NCBI RefSeq assembly: GCF_036894955.1
Contig: NZ_CP145905.1
Location: 4,668,501-4,732,500 of the forward strand
Source: Paenibacillus sp. KS-LC4
Lineage (GTDB): Bacteria > Bacillota > Bacilli > Paenibacillales > Paenibacillaceae
Length of the DNA: 64,000 nt
Direction: 5' to 3'
The notes beneath the pieces are model-generated. The model ran no database searches, was not told the origin of the DNA, and saw only the letters and a list, made by a program, of their open reading frames with translations. The position numbers and the translations under genes were made by a program. Positions 62,535 through 64,000 of the stretch are shown here, in pieces; position 1 is the first letter of the stretch, and each line of letters begins with the position of its first letter.

Positions 62535-62572
62535 ATTAGCGGAGCAATTAGCGGAGCAACTAGCGGAGCAGC
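62535..62572 (-). repeat. Three tandem 12-bp repeats across the aldehyde dehydrogenase stop codon
   Basis: On the minus strand the unit (T/C)TGCTCCGCTAR occurs three times. Each copy ends in an in-frame TAG or TAA, so the real stop and two backups follow the same Leu-Leu-Arg codons. Confidence 0.85.
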
Positions 62573-63936
62573 TTGCGAATCAGCTTCTTGCCCCACTTGG
62601 ATGTCGGATAGCGGAATGGCATATCAAAGCGTGTTGTTTGCTTAAGCAAGCTTTTCTGATGAGAGAAAGTGTAAAAGGTTTTCTCCCCGTGGTAGCTGCC
62701 CATGCCGCTGTCCCCTACTCCGCCGATAGGCAAATGCGGCGACGCCATATGCATTAATGTATCGTTAATGCAGCCGCCCCCAAAGGACAATCCCCTTGTA
62801 ACCTGCTGCTGAACAGCTGTGCTTTCCGAAAATAAATACAGCGCAAGCGGGTGCGAACGAGCAGCAACTGCCGACATGACCTCCTCTATTAAATCAAACT
62901 CAAGGAGCGGAAGCAGCGGGCCAAAAATCTCCTCCTGCATCACTGGCGCCTGCCAGTCTAAGCCCTCCAGCACCGTTGGCGCGATGACCCGGCGCGCAGC
63001 ATCTGTTTCGCCCCCAATGATAATGCGCCCGTCCTTCATAAAGCTCGCAAGCCTTGCAAAGTGTCGGTCGCTAATAATATGTGTGTAGCTGTCATTAAGA
63101 AGCGGCTCGCTGCTGTAAAGCTCTTCAATCGCAGCCTTCAGCAGCTTGACGAAACGCTCCTTCACCTCTCGATGAACATATAAGTAATCCGGTGCAACGC
63201 AGGTTTGTCCAGCGTTCGTAAACTTGCCGAAAGCAATCCGCTTGGCAGCGAGCGTTAAGTTCGCATCCTTATGCACGATGCAGGGGCTCTTGCCCCCAAG
63301 CTCCAGCGTAACCGGCGTCAAATGCTTGGCAGCTGCCGTCATTACGATTTTGCCAACACCGACGCTCCCGGTAAAAAAGATATAATCGAGCTTCTCTGCC
63401 AGCAGCTCCGTGCTTACCGCAGCATCACCCAGTACCGTCGTTGCCCACCCCGGCTCAAAGGCCTCCTTTACGATAGCAGCCAGCGTATCTGCTACATTCG
63501 GAGCCAGCTCCGATGGCTTTAATACGACGGTATTGCCTGCTGCAATCGCTCCAATAAGCGGCACAAGTGCAAGCTGGACCGGATAATTCCACGGTGCAAT
63601 AACGGCCGCAACGCCATAAGGCTCGGAAATGACCTTGCTGGTGCTGCCAATATGCGTCATCGCTGTTTGGATACGCTTTGGCTTCGCCCAGCCTCTAATA
63701 TGCTTAATTGTATGTCTAAGCTCTGTATAAATTAAGCCAAGCTCCATCGCATATGAATCAAACTCCGATTTATTTAAATCCGTCTTTAGAGCTGCAAGCA
63801 GCCTCGGCTCATGCTGTTGCATGACCTCGCGCAGCTTTTCCAGCTTCTGAATACGCGCAGCAATCGAGCGAGTCTTGCCGCTCTCGAACCATTTCCGCTG
63901 CTCCGCAACAACCTCGGCTACCGTAATTGTTTTCAT
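62560..63936 (-). CDS. Aldehyde dehydrogenase, class 3 type
   Basis: A 458-residue enzyme, the length of ALDH3-type proteins that lack the N-terminal extension. The catalytic Glu lies in TLELGGKSPC and the nucleophile Cys in FTNAGQTCVAPDY; PWNYPVQLALVPLIGAIAAGNTVVLKPSELAP and FTGSVGVGK form the cofactor site. EEIFGPLLPL and the end with GVGDSGMGSYHGEKTFYTFSHQKS are also typical. It oxidises medium- or long-chain aldehydes with NAD(P)+. AAGGATGG precedes the ATG. It is a single gene upstream of, and in the same direction as, the yesMN operon. Confidence 0.92.
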   Translation of the reverse strand: MKTITVAEVVAEQRKWFESGKTRSIAARIQKLEKLREVMQQHEPRLLAALKTDLNKSEFDSYAMELGLIYTELRHTIKHIRGWAKPKRIQTAMTHIGSTSKVISEPYGVAAVIAPWNYPVQLALVPLIGAIAAGNTVVLKPSELAPNVADTLAAIVKEAFEPGWATTVLGDAAVSTELLAEKLDYIFFTGSVGVGKIVMTAAAKHLTPVTLELGGKSPCIVHKDANLTLAAKRIAFGKFTNAGQTCVAPDYLYVHREVKERFVKLLKAAIEELYSSEPLLNDSYTHIISDRHFARLASFMKDGRIIIGGETDAARRVIAPTVLEGLDWQAPVMQEEIFGPLLPLLEFDLIEEVMSAVAARSHPLALYLFSESTAVQQQVTRGLSFGGGCINDTLMHMASPHLPIGGVGDSGMGSYHGEKTFYTFSHQKSLLKQTTRFDMPFRYPTSKWGKKLIRKLLR

Positions 63937-64000
63937 TGTTTTCCATCCTTCCCTGCAACAAACGTCCGCAAAATAATCATTTCTGTTAAGATAAAGATAA

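Overview
The window looks like a chromosomal segment of a Gram-positive, endospore-former-type Firmicute, most likely Paenibacillus or a close relative. The basis is gene content and style: strong AGGAGG-type ribosome sites with frequent TTG/GTG starts, YesM/YesN pairs beside sugar ABC operons, GBS-Bsp-like and LamG surface proteins, PepSY proteins, and a Btr-like AraC regulator. This is inference from protein families; no rRNA, tRNA or marker gene is present. The first 24.6 kb are visibly AT-rich and carry IS elements and broken genes. From about 24.7 kb on the DNA is richer in G+C and holds ordinary metabolic, transport and regulatory genes, so the left part reads as an accessory glycan island joined to core chromosome.

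Region 1 (37-15679, all minus strand) is one long surface-glycan operon. In transcription order it encodes an O-antigen/teichoic-acid-type ABC exporter (permease, ATPase), a 1294-aa sulfotransferase-coiled coil-GT2-GT2 fusion, a large polytopic membrane protein, DprE1, DprE2, a UbiA-type phosphoribosyl transferase, an NAD-dependent epimerase, an FAD amine-oxidase-like protein, a GtrA-type small flippase and a second polytopic membrane protein. UbiA + DprE1 + DprE2 are the three signature enzymes of polyprenyl-phosphoryl-D-arabinofuranose synthesis known from mycobacteria, and GtrA proteins are linked to moving that donor across the membrane. The two membrane proteins share a C-terminal domain and are good candidates for new D-arabinofuranosyl transferases. 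This is the most notable system in the window.

Region 2 (15.7-24.7 kb) is a junkyard and surface-protein zone: an ISAzo13-like remnant, an intact IS1182-family element, a truncated ISL3 transposase fused in frame to a truncated and frameshifted LamG-repeat secreted protein, a decayed secreted-protein remnant, and an intact secreted protein with six GBS-Bsp-like repeats.

Region 3 (24.7-32.9 kb) is C4-dicarboxylate metabolism: a double class II aldolase-like protein, an ACT-domain malic enzyme, a DctS/DctR two-component pair, a DctB-like binding protein and a DctP/DctA-type symporter. DctR carries a hypervariable-looking 9-bp repeat in its linker. Region 4 (33-44 kb) holds a lone HicB-like protein, a membrane PAF-acetylhydrolase-like hydrolase, an RluA-family pseudouridine synthase, a GNAT acetyltransferase, two PepSY proteins, a gntR-ilvD operon with a palindrome inside its promoter, and an OmpR-type two-component pair whose kinase carries a 12-bp repeat insert.

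Region 5 (44-51.4 kb) is a six-gene operon combining an FMN monooxygenase, a peptide/nickel-type ABC importer and a glutaredoxin-like protein, suggesting scavenging of an organic (possibly sulfur-containing) compound. Region 6 (51.6-56.4 kb) is an iron unit with two Fur boxes: a siderophore-binding lipoprotein, an AraC regulator carrying its own binding-protein domain, and an ABC exporter. Region 7 (56.5-63.9 kb) is a YesM/YesN-controlled carbohydrate ABC importer and a class 3 aldehyde dehydrogenase. No tRNA, rRNA, CRISPR array or complete prophage was seen.
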